A stretch of DNA of 64,000 nucleotides from Corallococcus sp. AS-1-6 (lineage in GTDB: Bacteria; Myxococcota; Myxococcia; Myxococcales; Myxococcaceae). Location of the stretch: contig NZ_JAIQDE010000009.1 of NCBI RefSeq assembly GCF_020037015.1, positions 186,001 through 250,000 of the forward strand, in the 5' to 3' direction. The position numbers were made by a program, and so were the translations under genes. Numbering within the stretch: the first letter of the stretch is position 1; the number at the start of each line of letters is the position of its first letter. This document shows positions 8,280 through 17,481 of this stretch, piece after piece. The notes under the pieces are model-generated. The model saw only the letters and a program-made list of their open reading frames with translations. It was not told where the DNA came from and ran no database searches.

Positions 8280-9842
8280 ATGAGCACTCCCCTCATGCGT
8301 CCCCGTCCGCGCCCCGGTTCCCCCGCCGTGGCGCGTTTCCTCCCCACCTCGCTCCTGCTGATGTCCGCGGTGCTGTCCGCCGCGTGCGGCGAGGACGCAC
8401 CGCCGGGCAGCGACCCGGCGAAGCCCGCGGTCTTCACGGCCACCCGGGTCTCCACGGCGCAGTCCCTGGCCGCGGTGCCCGGCTTCGCGGACCAGTCCGG
8501 CGGCGGCATCTTCGCCACCGCGACGGGCGAGGCCGTGCGCCTGCGGCTGGATGGCACCCAGGCCGCGCTCGCCGCCCACCCGCGGAACACGGCGGCGTTG
8601 GGCGCCGTGCGCGCCACCTTCCGCCTGGGGCCGCACAGCGCCCTGGTGGAGACGGACCGCGGCCTGTTCCTCGCGGACCAGGGCTGGCTCATCGAACCGC
8701 TGTGGCAGGAGGTGCTGGGCACCGGCATCGTCGCCACCGCGCAGACCGCGGACGGCGCCGCGTGGCTCGCCCACCCCAAGGGCCTGTTCCAGCTTCAGGG
8801 CGGCGTGCTCGCGTCGCTGAAGCTGTCCGGGCAGCCGCTCACCGGCATCACCGCCATGACGGCCGCGCCCGCGGAGGACGGCCTCGCGGGCCTGTGGTTC
8901 GCGCGCGAGGGCAAGCTGAACGTGGTGGTGGCGTCCGCGCCGGGCGTCTACCAGGTGCGCGGCACGGACGCGCCGCTCGCCGGAGGTGAGACGGTGCGCG
9001 CGCTCGCGGGGCTGGGCGCGGGCACGGGCGTGGCGGGGGAGGTCTGGGTGCTCACCAGCACCCGCCTCTTGCGCCGGAACACGGACGGCTGGAGCACGGT
9101 GTCGCTGCCGGCCCTGCCCGAGCAGCTCCTGGGCGCGGGGCGCTACCTCTGGGCGCGCGCCGGGGACCGGCTCTTCACCTACGACGCGGACGCGAAGGTC
9201 TGGGGCTCCGCGGAGGGGCTGCCGTCCGGCGCGGTGGTGCTGCTGGCCGCGGACGAGAGCGGCTGCGCGTGGGCGCGCGTGGGCGAGCAGTCGCTGGCCA
9301 TCAGCCAGACGCCGGCGCCGCGCGTGACGGGCATGCACCAGGGCATGTTGGTGGTGGAGGACGGGCTGGTGGTCCAGGCCCGCCTGCCGCCGGGCACCCC
9401 GCCGAAGAGCGTCCACTTCCAACTGGAGGGCCAGGAGGTCGAAGCCGCCGGGCCCGCGTTCAGCATGGGCGGCCTGGAGGCGGACGGCGAGACGCTCAAG
9501 GCGTTCTCCTTCTCCGCGCTGGCGCCGGGCGGCCACACGCTGAGCGTCGTGTCCCGCTTCGAGGACGGCTCGGAGGCGCGCCGGCAACTGCCCTTCGTCT
9601 ACCAGCCGCTCACCACGGTCCCCAGTTGGGCGCGGGACATCCGGCCCATCCACGAGGCCCGCTGCGCCAAGTGCCACACCACCAGCCCCGGCCGGCCGCT
9701 GAACACCTACGAGCTGTGGAAGTCCAACGCGCAGCTCATCAACGCGGCGGTGCGCGACCTGCGCATGCCCGCGGACGGGCCGTTGGATCAGCAGGGCCTG
9801 GCCCTCATCCAGCGCTGGGTGTCCTCCGGCGCGCTGCCCTGA
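8280..9842 (+). CDS. Lipoprotein with beta-propeller-like body and C-terminal cytochrome c-like domain
   Basis: A 520-residue protein with a lipobox (LSAAC, Cys near residue 37) after an Arg/Pro-rich N-terminus; ATG 8295 is an alternative start. Residues 45-340 form repeating short beta-strand patterns (LAVPGF..., FRLGPHSALVETDRGLFLAD, REGKLNVVVASAPGVYQV), suggesting a propeller. An Ig-like segment follows. The last 75 residues form a cytochrome c-like domain with Cys462-Ala-Lys-Cys465-His466 and a possible Met ligand in DLRMPADG. The gene follows DUF1501 after 6 bases and closes the coupled run. It is inferred to be a surface redox partner of the same system; no family name is certain. Confidence 0.7.
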   Translation: MSTPLMRPRPRPGSPAVARFLPTSLLLMSAVLSAACGEDAPPGSDPAKPAVFTATRVSTAQSLAAVPGFADQSGGGIFATATGEAVRLRLDGTQAALAAHPRNTAALGAVRATFRLGPHSALVETDRGLFLADQGWLIEPLWQEVLGTGIVATAQTADGAAWLAHPKGLFQLQGGVLASLKLSGQPLTGITAMTAAPAEDGLAGLWFAREGKLNVVVASAPGVYQVRGTDAPLAGGETVRALAGLGAGTGVAGEVWVLTSTRLLRRNTDGWSTVSLPALPEQLLGAGRYLWARAGDRLFTYDADAKVWGSAEGLPSGAVVLLAADESGCAWARVGEQSLAISQTPAPRVTGMHQGMLVVEDGLVVQARLPPGTPPKSVHFQLEGQEVEAAGPAFSMGGLEADGETLKAFSFSALAPGGHTLSVVSRFEDGSEARRQLPFVYQPLTTVPSWARDIRPIHEARCAKCHTTSPGRPLNTYELWKSNAQLINAAVRDLRMPADGPLDQQGLALIQRWVSSGALP

Positions 9843-9878
9843 AGTCCCTGCTCCCCGCCTGCTTCTTCGTCAGTGCAT

Positions 9879-9916
9879 GCGCCCGTCCTCCCTTCCTCCC
9901 GGAGGAGGACGGGCGC
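9879..9916. terminator. 13-bp perfect hairpin between lipoprotein genes
   Basis: Perfect inverted repeat: GCGCCCGTCCTCC (9879-9891) and its complement (9904-9916), separated by a 12-base loop. No T-run follows on either strand. It lies 37 bases after the stop at 9842 and 20 bases before the ATG at 9937. It may be a GC-type terminator or attenuator separating the cytochrome cluster from the FG-GAP lipoprotein. Confidence 0.55.
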
Positions 9917-9936
9917 CCCCCTCCGAGGCCCCCCCC

Positions 9937-12900
9937 ATGAAACGTCTCCTCCGCGCGACCCCCCTCGCCGCGCTGCTGACCCTGGCCTGTGACGGCGAGC
10001 TGAAGCCCGCCGAGCAGCTTCCCTACGTGGGCCCCTGTGATGGCCTGGTCCCGCTGACGCTGTCGGCGGAGCCCACGACGGTGCGCTCCGGCGACGTGAG
10101 CACGCTGACGGCCGGTGGCGGCAGCGGCCACTACTCCTTCCGCGCGGAGGCCGGCGGCTCCTCCGGCGACATGCGCGGCAACCGCTTCATCGCGGGCGGC
10201 ACGCCCGGCGAGGCCACGCTGACGGTGGTGGACGAGCAGTGCGGCGGCGCCACCAGCGTGCGGGTGAAGGTCATCTCCCGGTTCGGCGTCGCGCCCGCGC
10301 GCGCGATGCTGCGGCCGGGCACGTCCTTCCAGATCCTCATCGAAGGGCTGGTGGGCACGGCGACCTTCTCGCTCACCACCAACGGCTCCGGCGCCACGCT
10401 CACCGACACGGGCCTCTACACGGCGGGGCAGGTGGAGGCGCAGGACGTCATCACGGTGCGCGACACGAAGTCCGGCGACACGGAGTCGCTCCAGTACACC
10501 GTGAGCAAGGCCGCGAAGCTGGTGGGCGACCCGCAGTACCTGGGCGTGCCGTCGGGCTCGTCCGCGCCGCTGGGCACGGCGGGCGGCTCGGACCGCGTGA
10601 CGTGGACGAAGAAGTCCGGCCCCGGCTCCGTGGTGAACGGCCGCATCGTGGTGGAGGCGGGCGCCACCGGCACCGTCGTGCTGGAGGCGAAGGACGCCTT
10701 CACCGGCGACGTGGCCCCGGTGTCGGTGCGCGTGCTGGACGAGCTGACGCGGCCCCTGCTGGCGCACGGCAAGCTGTCGGACGTGGCCACGCTGGTGACC
10801 GCGGACCTCGACGGTGACGGCATCCAGGACCTGGCGGTGGGCCAGCGCGAGAGCGAGCTGTCGCGCCCCACGGGCGGCGCGGTGTTCATCTACAAGGGCA
10901 GCGCCTCCGGCCTGCCCGCGAAGCCCACCTGGGTGCTGACGGGCGAGACGGAGGGCGCGCTCTTCGGCGACATGCTGGCCGCGGGGGACCTGGACGGCGA
11001 CGGGGTCGCGGACCTGGCGGTGTCCTCGCCGGCCGCGGACGTCACCATCGGTGACTCGGGCGCGGTGTACCTCTACACGTTCAAGCCGGGCCAGGGGCCC
11101 GCGCTGCTGAGGCCCGCGCTCACGGGCCTGGGCCGCGGCGGGTTCGGCACGGGCATGGCCATCGCGGACGCGGACGGCGACGGGGACATGGACCTGTTCG
11201 TGGGCTCGCCCGGCGCGGACCTGTCCACCCTGTCCGGCATCAGCCGGCGCGGCGTCATCGACATCTTCCTCCTCACCAAGGGGCAGCCCGTCCCGGACCT
11301 GCCGGCGGTGCGCCTGGGCGGGCAGGACCTGAAGGCCAACGGCGCGTTCGACCTGAAGAGCAACACGGAGCTGGGCCGCGCGCTCGTGGTGGCGGACCTC
11401 AACGACGACGGCCGCCCGGACCTGGCGGCGCTGAACCGGCTGACCCGCTTCAACGCGGACGGCAGCACCAACGGGCAGCAGATGGCCGTGGCGCTGTACT
11501 TCGCGCGCGACACGGCGCCGCGCTACCGCTCCGTGCCGGACCAGTACGTGCTGGTGTCCAACACCGCCGTGGAGACGATGGCCAACGAGGGCACCTTCCG
11601 CCTGGGCGCCATCCCCGGTGAGGGCAACCGGCCCCCGTTCCTCCTGGTGATGGCGGACCGGGCGGACGCGCCGGACCTGCGCACGTCGGGCGGCGTGGCG
11701 GCGGCGCAGGACGCGGGCGGCGCGTACCTGTTCGACCTGCGGGGCGCCACGCTGGCGGCGGACCCGTCCATGGTGAACCCGTCCACGGTGCCGCTGGCGA
11801 ACGCCTATGCGCGCTTCTATGGCGACGCGCGCAGCATCACCGCGACCCGGAGCTGGGCGGTGATGGACGTGGACGGCACGCCAGGGCCGGAGCTGCTCCT
11901 GGGCGCGCCGTACGCGGCGGTGACGGCGGGCTCGGCGACGCTGGGCAACGCGGGCAAGGTGCTGGTGTTCCCGCTCACCGGCCTGGCGAAGGACACGGTG
12001 ATGAACAAGCCGCTCGCGGCGCTGGGCGGCGCGGCGAAGGCGGAGGTGCTGGGCGCGGGGCTGGCGGCGTGGAACCTGCCGTCCGGTCCGGTGCTGGCGG
12101 GCTTTTCCGGCCGCGCGACCACCGCGGCGGGGGCCTTCACCGGCCGCGTGGATGTCTTCTCCAAGGCCGGCGCGACCCTCGCGGAGTGGTCTCGCCGCGA
12201 GATGGACGTCACGGCGAAGGCCAGCGTGGAGCGCTTCGGTGAGACCGTGGCGGTCGCGCGCCTCAACGACAAGGTGGTGGCCCTGGTGGGCTCGCCGGGC
12301 TTCTCCGGCCCGGGCCCGAACAACGACGGCGCGGACATGACCGTGGGCCGCGCGTACACCTTCGACACCGCGGCGCCCGGGAAGGCCATCGTGTCGGGGG
12401 AGGGCGCCAGCTCGCCGTGGTACGGCGGCCGCAACGTGGGCGTGGACGTGGCGTTCACGGACTTCAACGGCGACGGCCGGCCGGACATGGTGGCCGGCGC
12501 CACGGGGCTCGTCATCCCGGCCACGAACTCCGCCGCGGCGGAGCGCGACCCCTACGTGGCCAACGCCTGCATGACCACGGCCACGCAGTCGCTGGGCGGG
12601 CTGCTGGTGTCGGTGGGGCAGGCGGACGGCACCTTCAAGCCGGCCTACCGCGTGTTCGCGCCGTCCGTGGTCACCGGCTGCGACGATGCCGCGGCGGCCC
12701 GGTGCAAGCGCACCAGCATCGGCCGCGGGGTGGTGGGCGGCTTCGACTTCAACGGCGACGGCAGGCAGGACCTGGGCGTGCTGAGGGACCGGGGCTTCGA
12801 GCTGTTCCTGGGCCGCGCGCCCGAGGACGCGTCGTTCGCGAAGATGACGCTGGCCTGCGACCCCCTCTACTCCTCCTTCTTCTCCGCCGCGACCGCCGGG

Positions 12901-13653
12901 CAGCAGACGTCCGCGCCCGCCGCGCTGGGCGACCTGAACGGGGACGGGTGCGATGAGGTGGCGTGGCGCTACAACGACAACACCCGCTCCGGCATCGTCA
13001 TCCTCTATGGCTACGACCTGGGCGGCACCCGGTGCGGTGGCCGCACGACGCCGTCCATGGTGCGCATCGCGGGCGACCCGGAGAAGGCCATCGCGCTGAT
13101 GAACCTGGGCGTGGCCACCACGCGCGCGGGGAGGTTCCTGGGGGACTCGCGCGACTTCATCGCGGTGACGGCCAACAACTACCTGTTCGAGGGCGTGAAC
13201 CAGCCCACGGTGCTGCTCTACGACGTCGCCGCCATCAACGCGAAGCGCCCGGCCTCCGGGGAGGCCGTGGTGGGCGCCATCAACGACGGGCTGACGCCCA
13301 TCCCCGTGACGTACCGCGCCCGCGCGGTGAGCTTCGGCACGTCGCTGGCGGGCGGCAGGGACCTCAACGGCGACGGCGTGCCGGACCTGTGGGTGGGCGC
13401 GCCCAACGCGTCGGTGGCCTCGGACGGCGACGGCGCGGCGTTCCTCTTCGCCGGTGGCGCGAAGTCCACCGGCGCGCTGGCGCCCTTCCTGCTGGTGGTG
13501 GGTGACGGCGCGGAGCGCTCCTACCTGGGCCAGTCCATCGCCGTGATCCCCGGGGCTGGGAGCTCGCCGCCGTCGGTCGTCATCGGCGCGCCCAGGAGCT
13601 ACCGCACCGGCACGCAGAACGGCACGGCGTACGCGCTGCCGCTGCCGTTCTGA
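9937..13653 (+). CDS. Large FG-GAP repeat (integrin alpha-like) lipoprotein
   Basis: A 1238-residue surface lipoprotein (LLTLACDGE lipobox, Cys near residue 19). Residues 30-270 look like Ig/big-type beta domains. From about residue 290 there is an FG-GAP/VCBS propeller with nine D-x-[DN]-x-D-G-type calcium motifs at about residues 290, 351, 411, 488, 645 (degenerate, DVDGTPGPE), 843, 938, 999 and 1143. Such proteins bind calcium and usually serve in adhesion or ligand binding at the cell surface. The ATG at 9937 follows a GAGG; the upstream in-frame codons lie in the hairpin region. It ends one base before the stop of the convergent EamA gene. The ligand is unknown. Confidence 0.85.
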   Translation: MKRLLRATPLAALLTLACDGELKPAEQLPYVGPCDGLVPLTLSAEPTTVRSGDVSTLTAGGGSGHYSFRAEAGGSSGDMRGNRFIAGGTPGEATLTVVDEQCGGATSVRVKVISRFGVAPARAMLRPGTSFQILIEGLVGTATFSLTTNGSGATLTDTGLYTAGQVEAQDVITVRDTKSGDTESLQYTVSKAAKLVGDPQYLGVPSGSSAPLGTAGGSDRVTWTKKSGPGSVVNGRIVVEAGATGTVVLEAKDAFTGDVAPVSVRVLDELTRPLLAHGKLSDVATLVTADLDGDGIQDLAVGQRESELSRPTGGAVFIYKGSASGLPAKPTWVLTGETEGALFGDMLAAGDLDGDGVADLAVSSPAADVTIGDSGAVYLYTFKPGQGPALLRPALTGLGRGGFGTGMAIADADGDGDMDLFVGSPGADLSTLSGISRRGVIDIFLLTKGQPVPDLPAVRLGGQDLKANGAFDLKSNTELGRALVVADLNDDGRPDLAALNRLTRFNADGSTNGQQMAVALYFARDTAPRYRSVPDQYVLVSNTAVETMANEGTFRLGAIPGEGNRPPFLLVMADRADAPDLRTSGGVAAAQDAGGAYLFDLRGATLAADPSMVNPSTVPLANAYARFYGDARSITATRSWAVMDVDGTPGPELLLGAPYAAVTAGSATLGNAGKVLVFPLTGLAKDTVMNKPLAALGGAAKAEVLGAGLAAWNLPSGPVLAGFSGRATTAAGAFTGRVDVFSKAGATLAEWSRREMDVTAKASVERFGETVAVARLNDKVVALVGSPGFSGPGPNNDGADMTVGRAYTFDTAAPGKAIVSGEGASSPWYGGRNVGVDVAFTDFNGDGRPDMVAGATGLVIPATNSAAAERDPYVANACMTTATQSLGGLLVSVGQADGTFKPAYRVFAPSVVTGCDDAAAARCKRTSIGRGVVGGFDFNGDGRQDLGVLRDRGFELFLGRAPEDASFAKMTLACDPLYSSFFSAATAGQQTSAPAALGDLNGDGCDEVAWRYNDNTRSGIVILYGYDLGGTRCGGRTTPSMVRIAGDPEKAIALMNLGVATTRAGRFLGDSRDFIAVTANNYLFEGVNQPTVLLYDVAAINAKRPASGEAVVGAINDGLTPIPVTYRARAVSFGTSLAGGRDLNGDGVPDLWVGAPNASVASDGDGAAFLFAGGAKSTGALAPFLLVVGDGAERSYLGQSIAVIPGAGSSPPSVVIGAPRSYRTGTQNGTAYALPLPF

Positions 13654-13654
13654 T

Positions 13655-14608
13655 TCACCCCGCGGGCGGGGCTTCCGGAGGCGCCTTCGCCTCCGGGGCC
13701 TCGTCGCGGTTGGCGAGCGCCGCCGCCGTGAGGATGAGCGCGCCGCCCGCGAGCAGCGACGGCGTGAGCGGCTCGCCCAGCAGCGCCACGCCCAGCGTCA
13801 CCGCCACCAGCGTGTCCAGGAGCGCCATGGCGCCCAGCGCCGCCAGCGAGATGCGCGGCAGGAGCCAGTACAGGCACTGGTAGGTGAGCACCGTCCCGCC
13901 GAGCGCCAGGTACAAGAGCGCGCCCATCGCCTTCGGCGTCCAGTGCGCCGGCTGGTTCCACTCCAGCATCGCGGACGCGGAGAGCAGCAGCGCCGCGCTG
14001 CTCAACGTCTGCACCAGCGTCAGCAGGTGCGGCGGCACGTGCGTCATGTGCCGGCGCACCAGCACGTTGGCCACCGCCACCACCGACGCCGCGAACAGCG
14101 TCATCGCGCAGCCCAGCACCACCTGCCCGGAGAGGCTGAGCGACACCAGCTCCTGGTGCTGGAGCGCCACCACGCCCGTCAGGCCCAGCGCCGCCGCGAA
14201 GAGCTTGCGCCCGGTGAGCTTCTGGTCCGGGAACACCACGCGCCCCACCAGCAGCAGCCACACGGGGAAGGTGGAGAAGAGCAGCGCGGACCAACTGGAG
14301 GGGATCCACTGCTGCGCCACGAAGAGCAGCCCGAAGGGCACCGCCAACTGGAGCACGCCCAGCCCCGCGATGCGCCACCCCACGCCGCCCCCCAGCGCCG
14401 TCCCGCGCGAGCGCGCGAAGGGCAACAGCGCCACCCCGGCCACGAGCATGCGCGTGCCCACGAAGCGCAGGGGCGGCAGGTCCTCCAGCCCCACCTTCAC
14501 GGCGGCCCACGTGGAGCCCCACAGGATGAAGCAGGTGGCGTAGGCGAGGGACACCTTCCACCGCGGCGCGGGCTTCGCGGCCGGGGGCACGACGGTCACG
14601 GACGACAT
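13655..14608 (-). CDS. EamA/DMT family transporter
   Basis: A 317-residue inner-membrane permease with about ten hydrophobic segments in two EamA repeats (roughly residues 20-150 and 165-300). It shows the typical family stretches FILWGSTWAAVKVG near the N-terminus, PSSWSALLFSTFPVWLLL, and LYWLLPRISLAALGAMALLDTLVAV in the second half. Drug/metabolite superfamily members export or import small metabolites such as amino acids. The substrate cannot be predicted. The C-terminus ends in a Pro/Ala-rich tail. It is convergent with the FG-GAP gene with a one-base gap, so both rely on terminators inside each other's coding sequence or read antisense. Confidence 0.9.
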   Translation of the reverse strand: MSSVTVVPPAAKPAPRWKVSLAYATCFILWGSTWAAVKVGLEDLPPLRFVGTRMLVAGVALLPFARSRGTALGGGVGWRIAGLGVLQLAVPFGLLFVAQQWIPSSWSALLFSTFPVWLLLVGRVVFPDQKLTGRKLFAAALGLTGVVALQHQELVSLSLSGQVVLGCAMTLFAASVVAVANVLVRRHMTHVPPHLLTLVQTLSSAALLLSASAMLEWNQPAHWTPKAMGALLYLALGGTVLTYQCLYWLLPRISLAALGAMALLDTLVAVTLGVALLGEPLTPSLLAGGALILTAAALANRDEAPEAKAPPEAPPAG

Positions 14609-14680
14609 GGCGGCGCGGCACTAGCACGCGCCGCCCCTTCGGGAAACATCCGTTCAGGGCGCGGCGCGTCAGCCGCACGC

Positions 14681-17230
14681 TCACACGTCTGGCAGCACCT
14701 GCTTCACCCGGAGCACGGGCGCGAACAGGTCCCCCACGGCGTCCAGGCGCTTCTTCAGCGTCTCCAGCCGGAAGCGCCGCGGGTCCAGGCGGCCGTTCAC
14801 CTCGCTCCAGTCGAGCGGCGCGGAGAAGGGCGCACCCTCCACGGCGCGCAGGGAGTAGGGCGCCACCACCGTCTTGCCGCGCGCGTTCTGCCCCGCGTCG
14901 ATGTAGAGCCGCCCGCCGCGCTCGCGGATGGAGCGCTCCGTGGTGGCGATGTCGCCCAGCTCCTCCTCCAGCTCCCGCGCCCGCGCGTCCGCGAAGGCCT
15001 GGGTGCGCGCGTAGGTGTGGCCCGGCGCCAGCGGCACCAGCACGTGCAGGCCGCGCTTGCCGGACGTCTTCGGGAAGGCCTTGAGCCCCAGCTCGTCCAG
15101 CCGCGCGTGCAGCAGGGTGGCCACCTTCACCACGTCCTTCCATTCGCCCTCGCCGGGGTCCAGGTCGAACACCACGAAGTCCGGCTGCGCCAGCCTTGGC
15201 GCGTGGGACAGCCACATGTGCAGCGTGAGCGCGGACTGGTTCGCGAGCCACAGGAGCGCGGACACATCCTTCACGTTCACGTGGCGCAGCGTCTTGCCCT
15301 CGTGGCGCACGCGCAGCGTGGGCACCCATGACGGGATGCCGGACAGCTCGTGCCGGAAGAAGCCCGGGGCCTGGATGCCCGCGGGCCACTGCTGGTGGGC
15401 CAGGGGCCGGTCCGCCAGCACGGGCAGCAGCAGCGGCGCCACCTGCTCGTAGTACGCGAACACGTCCGCCTTCGTCAGGCCGGACTCGGGGAACAGCACG
15501 CGCTCGCCGTGCGTGAGGGCCACCTCCGGCGCGCCCCGGGACTTCCCGCGCGGCGTCTTCAGGGCGGGCGCCTTCGCGGTGCGGGCGGCGGCCTGCGCCG
15601 GCGCGCGCCGCGAGCCCCGGCGTGCGGCGCCTTCGATGGGGGCGGGGCGTTCACGCACGACCTCCCGCGGCGCCTTGTCGCTGCGCAGGCCCTGGAACAC
15701 GGGGTGGCGCAGGCGGCCGTCCTTCGTCCATTCGGTGAAGTTCACCTGGGCCACGTACTTCGGCTTCACCCAGACGGTGTCCGTGTTCGCGGGCGCGTCC
15801 ACCGCGGCGGGCTCCTTCACGCGCGTGGCGTCCAGCAGCCAGCGCAGCTCGCGGCGGTCCTTCGACGTGTAGCCCGTGCCCACCTTGCCCACGTCGTGGA
15901 AGCCGTCCCTGCCCCGCACGCCCACGCGCAGCGCGCCAATCTCCGACCTCGCCCGCTCGTTCTTGATGGGCAGGTAGCCCAGGATGACGACCTCCTGGCC
16001 CGCGATGACCTTCAGCTTCAGCCAGTCCCCGGAGCGCGTGCCCGTGTAGGGCGAGTCCTTGCGCTTGGCGATGAGGCCCTCCCACCCCTTGCGCCGCGCC
16101 TCCAGCAGGGCGCGCGACAGCGGCAGGTCCACCTTCTCGGAGAGCTGCAACGGCGGCTCCACATGGGCCAGGAGTTTCTCCAGCCGCGCGCGGCGCTCCT
16201 CGTAGGGGAGCGCGCGCAGGTCCTCGCCGTCCAGCCACAGCAGGTCGAACACCATGAACCGCTGCTCGGCGCCTTCCTCCGTGTTCTGCAGGCTCTGGAA
16301 GCTCGAGCGGCCCTTCGCGTCCAGCGCGACGATCTCCCCGTCCACGGCGACGTCCTTCGCGGGCAGCTCGCGCAGCGCGGCGGTGAGCCGGGCGAAGCGG
16401 CTCGACAGGTCGTTGCCCCGGCGGCTCTGGAAGGCGAGCTTCCCGCGCGTGAGCGCGCACACGGCGCGGAAGCCGTCGTACTTCACCTCGTAGGCGTGCG
16501 TCTCGTCGTGCACCTCGTCGGACACGGCCAGCCGCGCCAGCATGGGCGGCCACACGCGCTCCAGCAGCTTCTCCGGCGTGGCTGGAGGACGGGCCGGCTT
16601 CCTCGCGACCTTGCGCACGGGCTTCTTGTTCCGCGGCACGCCGGGCTTGCGAGGCCCGCGCGTCTCCACCTGGCCGCTCTTCACGGACTCGGGGCGCTCC
16701 ACGGTGACGTCATGGCCGGCCCTGGCGTACTCATCCTTCGCCTTGAAGAAGAGCCACTGCGCCTTGCCGCCGCGCGGACGCGTGCGGATGAGGTGCCAGC
16801 GCCCCTGGAGCTTCGCGCCGTGCAGCACGACCTCCAGGTGCCCGCGCTTCAACTGTGCCTCGGCGTCTCCGGGAGGCACGACCTCGAAGGTGCCGGACTC
16901 CCAGAGCAGCGAATCCCCGCCGCCGTACTGCTCATCCGGGATGTGGCCCTCGAAGTCCGCGTAGGAGCGCGGGTGGTCCTCTGTCTGGACCGCCAGCCGC
17001 TTCACGGCCGGGTCATGGCTGGGGCCCTTGGGAATGGCCCAGCTCACCAGCACGCCGCCAATCTCCAGGCGCAGGTCGTAGTGCAGGCGCGTGGCGTCAT
17101 GCTTGTGGATGACGAAGACAGGCGCGCCCGACTTCGGGGCCCTCACGTCCGGCGACGGTTCGGGCGTGAGGTGGAAGTCGCGCTTCGTCCGGTAGCGGCG
17201 CAGCCGTCTCTGGGTGTCGGAGTTCTTCAC
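14681..17230 (-). CDS. ligD: DNA ligase D (PE-ligase-polymerase)
   Basis: A non-homologous end-joining enzyme of 849 residues with all three LigD domains in the order phosphoesterase-ligase-polymerase. The N-terminal PE domain (about 10-170) has VIHKHDATRLHYDLRLE. The ATP-dependent ligase (about 225-520) has the adenylated Lys250 in EVKYDGFR. A basic Ala/Arg linker leads to the primase-like polymerase (about 575-849) with THGERVLFPESGLTK and FDLDPGEG. It seals double-strand breaks with Ku, for which there is no gene in this window. The start is GTG 17230; GGAAG lies directly against it, which is unusually close. It is divergent from a ferritin-like gene. Confidence 0.96.
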   Translation of the reverse strand: MKNSDTQRRLRRYRTKRDFHLTPEPSPDVRAPKSGAPVFVIHKHDATRLHYDLRLEIGGVLVSWAIPKGPSHDPAVKRLAVQTEDHPRSYADFEGHIPDEQYGGGDSLLWESGTFEVVPPGDAEAQLKRGHLEVVLHGAKLQGRWHLIRTRPRGGKAQWLFFKAKDEYARAGHDVTVERPESVKSGQVETRGPRKPGVPRNKKPVRKVARKPARPPATPEKLLERVWPPMLARLAVSDEVHDETHAYEVKYDGFRAVCALTRGKLAFQSRRGNDLSSRFARLTAALRELPAKDVAVDGEIVALDAKGRSSFQSLQNTEEGAEQRFMVFDLLWLDGEDLRALPYEERRARLEKLLAHVEPPLQLSEKVDLPLSRALLEARRKGWEGLIAKRKDSPYTGTRSGDWLKLKVIAGQEVVILGYLPIKNERARSEIGALRVGVRGRDGFHDVGKVGTGYTSKDRRELRWLLDATRVKEPAAVDAPANTDTVWVKPKYVAQVNFTEWTKDGRLRHPVFQGLRSDKAPREVVRERPAPIEGAARRGSRRAPAQAAARTAKAPALKTPRGKSRGAPEVALTHGERVLFPESGLTKADVFAYYEQVAPLLLPVLADRPLAHQQWPAGIQAPGFFRHELSGIPSWVPTLRVRHEGKTLRHVNVKDVSALLWLANQSALTLHMWLSHAPRLAQPDFVVFDLDPGEGEWKDVVKVATLLHARLDELGLKAFPKTSGKRGLHVLVPLAPGHTYARTQAFADARARELEEELGDIATTERSIRERGGRLYIDAGQNARGKTVVAPYSLRAVEGAPFSAPLDWSEVNGRLDPRRFRLETLKKRLDAVGDLFAPVLRVKQVLPDV

Positions 17231-17481
17231 CTTCCAACGCTCTGCACAGGAAGGCGGGCGCGCAATTCCTCACATCGCCTGGGGGGCAGCCAGGAGGGCA
17301 GGCGCTCCGCGCGGACCCGGCGTCCGCGTCTTCGGCCACACGCGAGATGGGAAGGGAGGCCGTCCGCCTGCCCTGCGTGCGGTGGAGGGTTGGGGCCGGG
17401 GAGGGCGGTTGGAACCGGGAGGATGAATCCCCACATTGTTCGGGCCCGAGCACTCGCCGTACCCGGTTGAAGGAGGCACCC
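17231..17481. promoter_or_regulatory. Divergent region ligD / ferritin-like gene with nested inverted repeats
   Basis: This 251-base spacer should hold both promoters. It contains a perfect 10-bp inverted repeat, AGGGCAGGCG (17295-17304) with its complement at 17365-17374. Inside it is a perfect 7-bp hairpin, CGCGGAC (17310-17316) / GTCCGCG (17322-17328). No clear sigma-70 or sigma-54 motif was found. A strong ribosome site AGGAGG (17471-17476) precedes ATG 17482. Confidence 0.4.

Noticed and set aside
6831-9677. A 948-codon open frame on the minus strand opposite the DUF1501 and cytochrome lipoprotein genes
   Set aside because: Composition is typical of an antisense frame, while both plus-strand proteins have export signals and known motifs.
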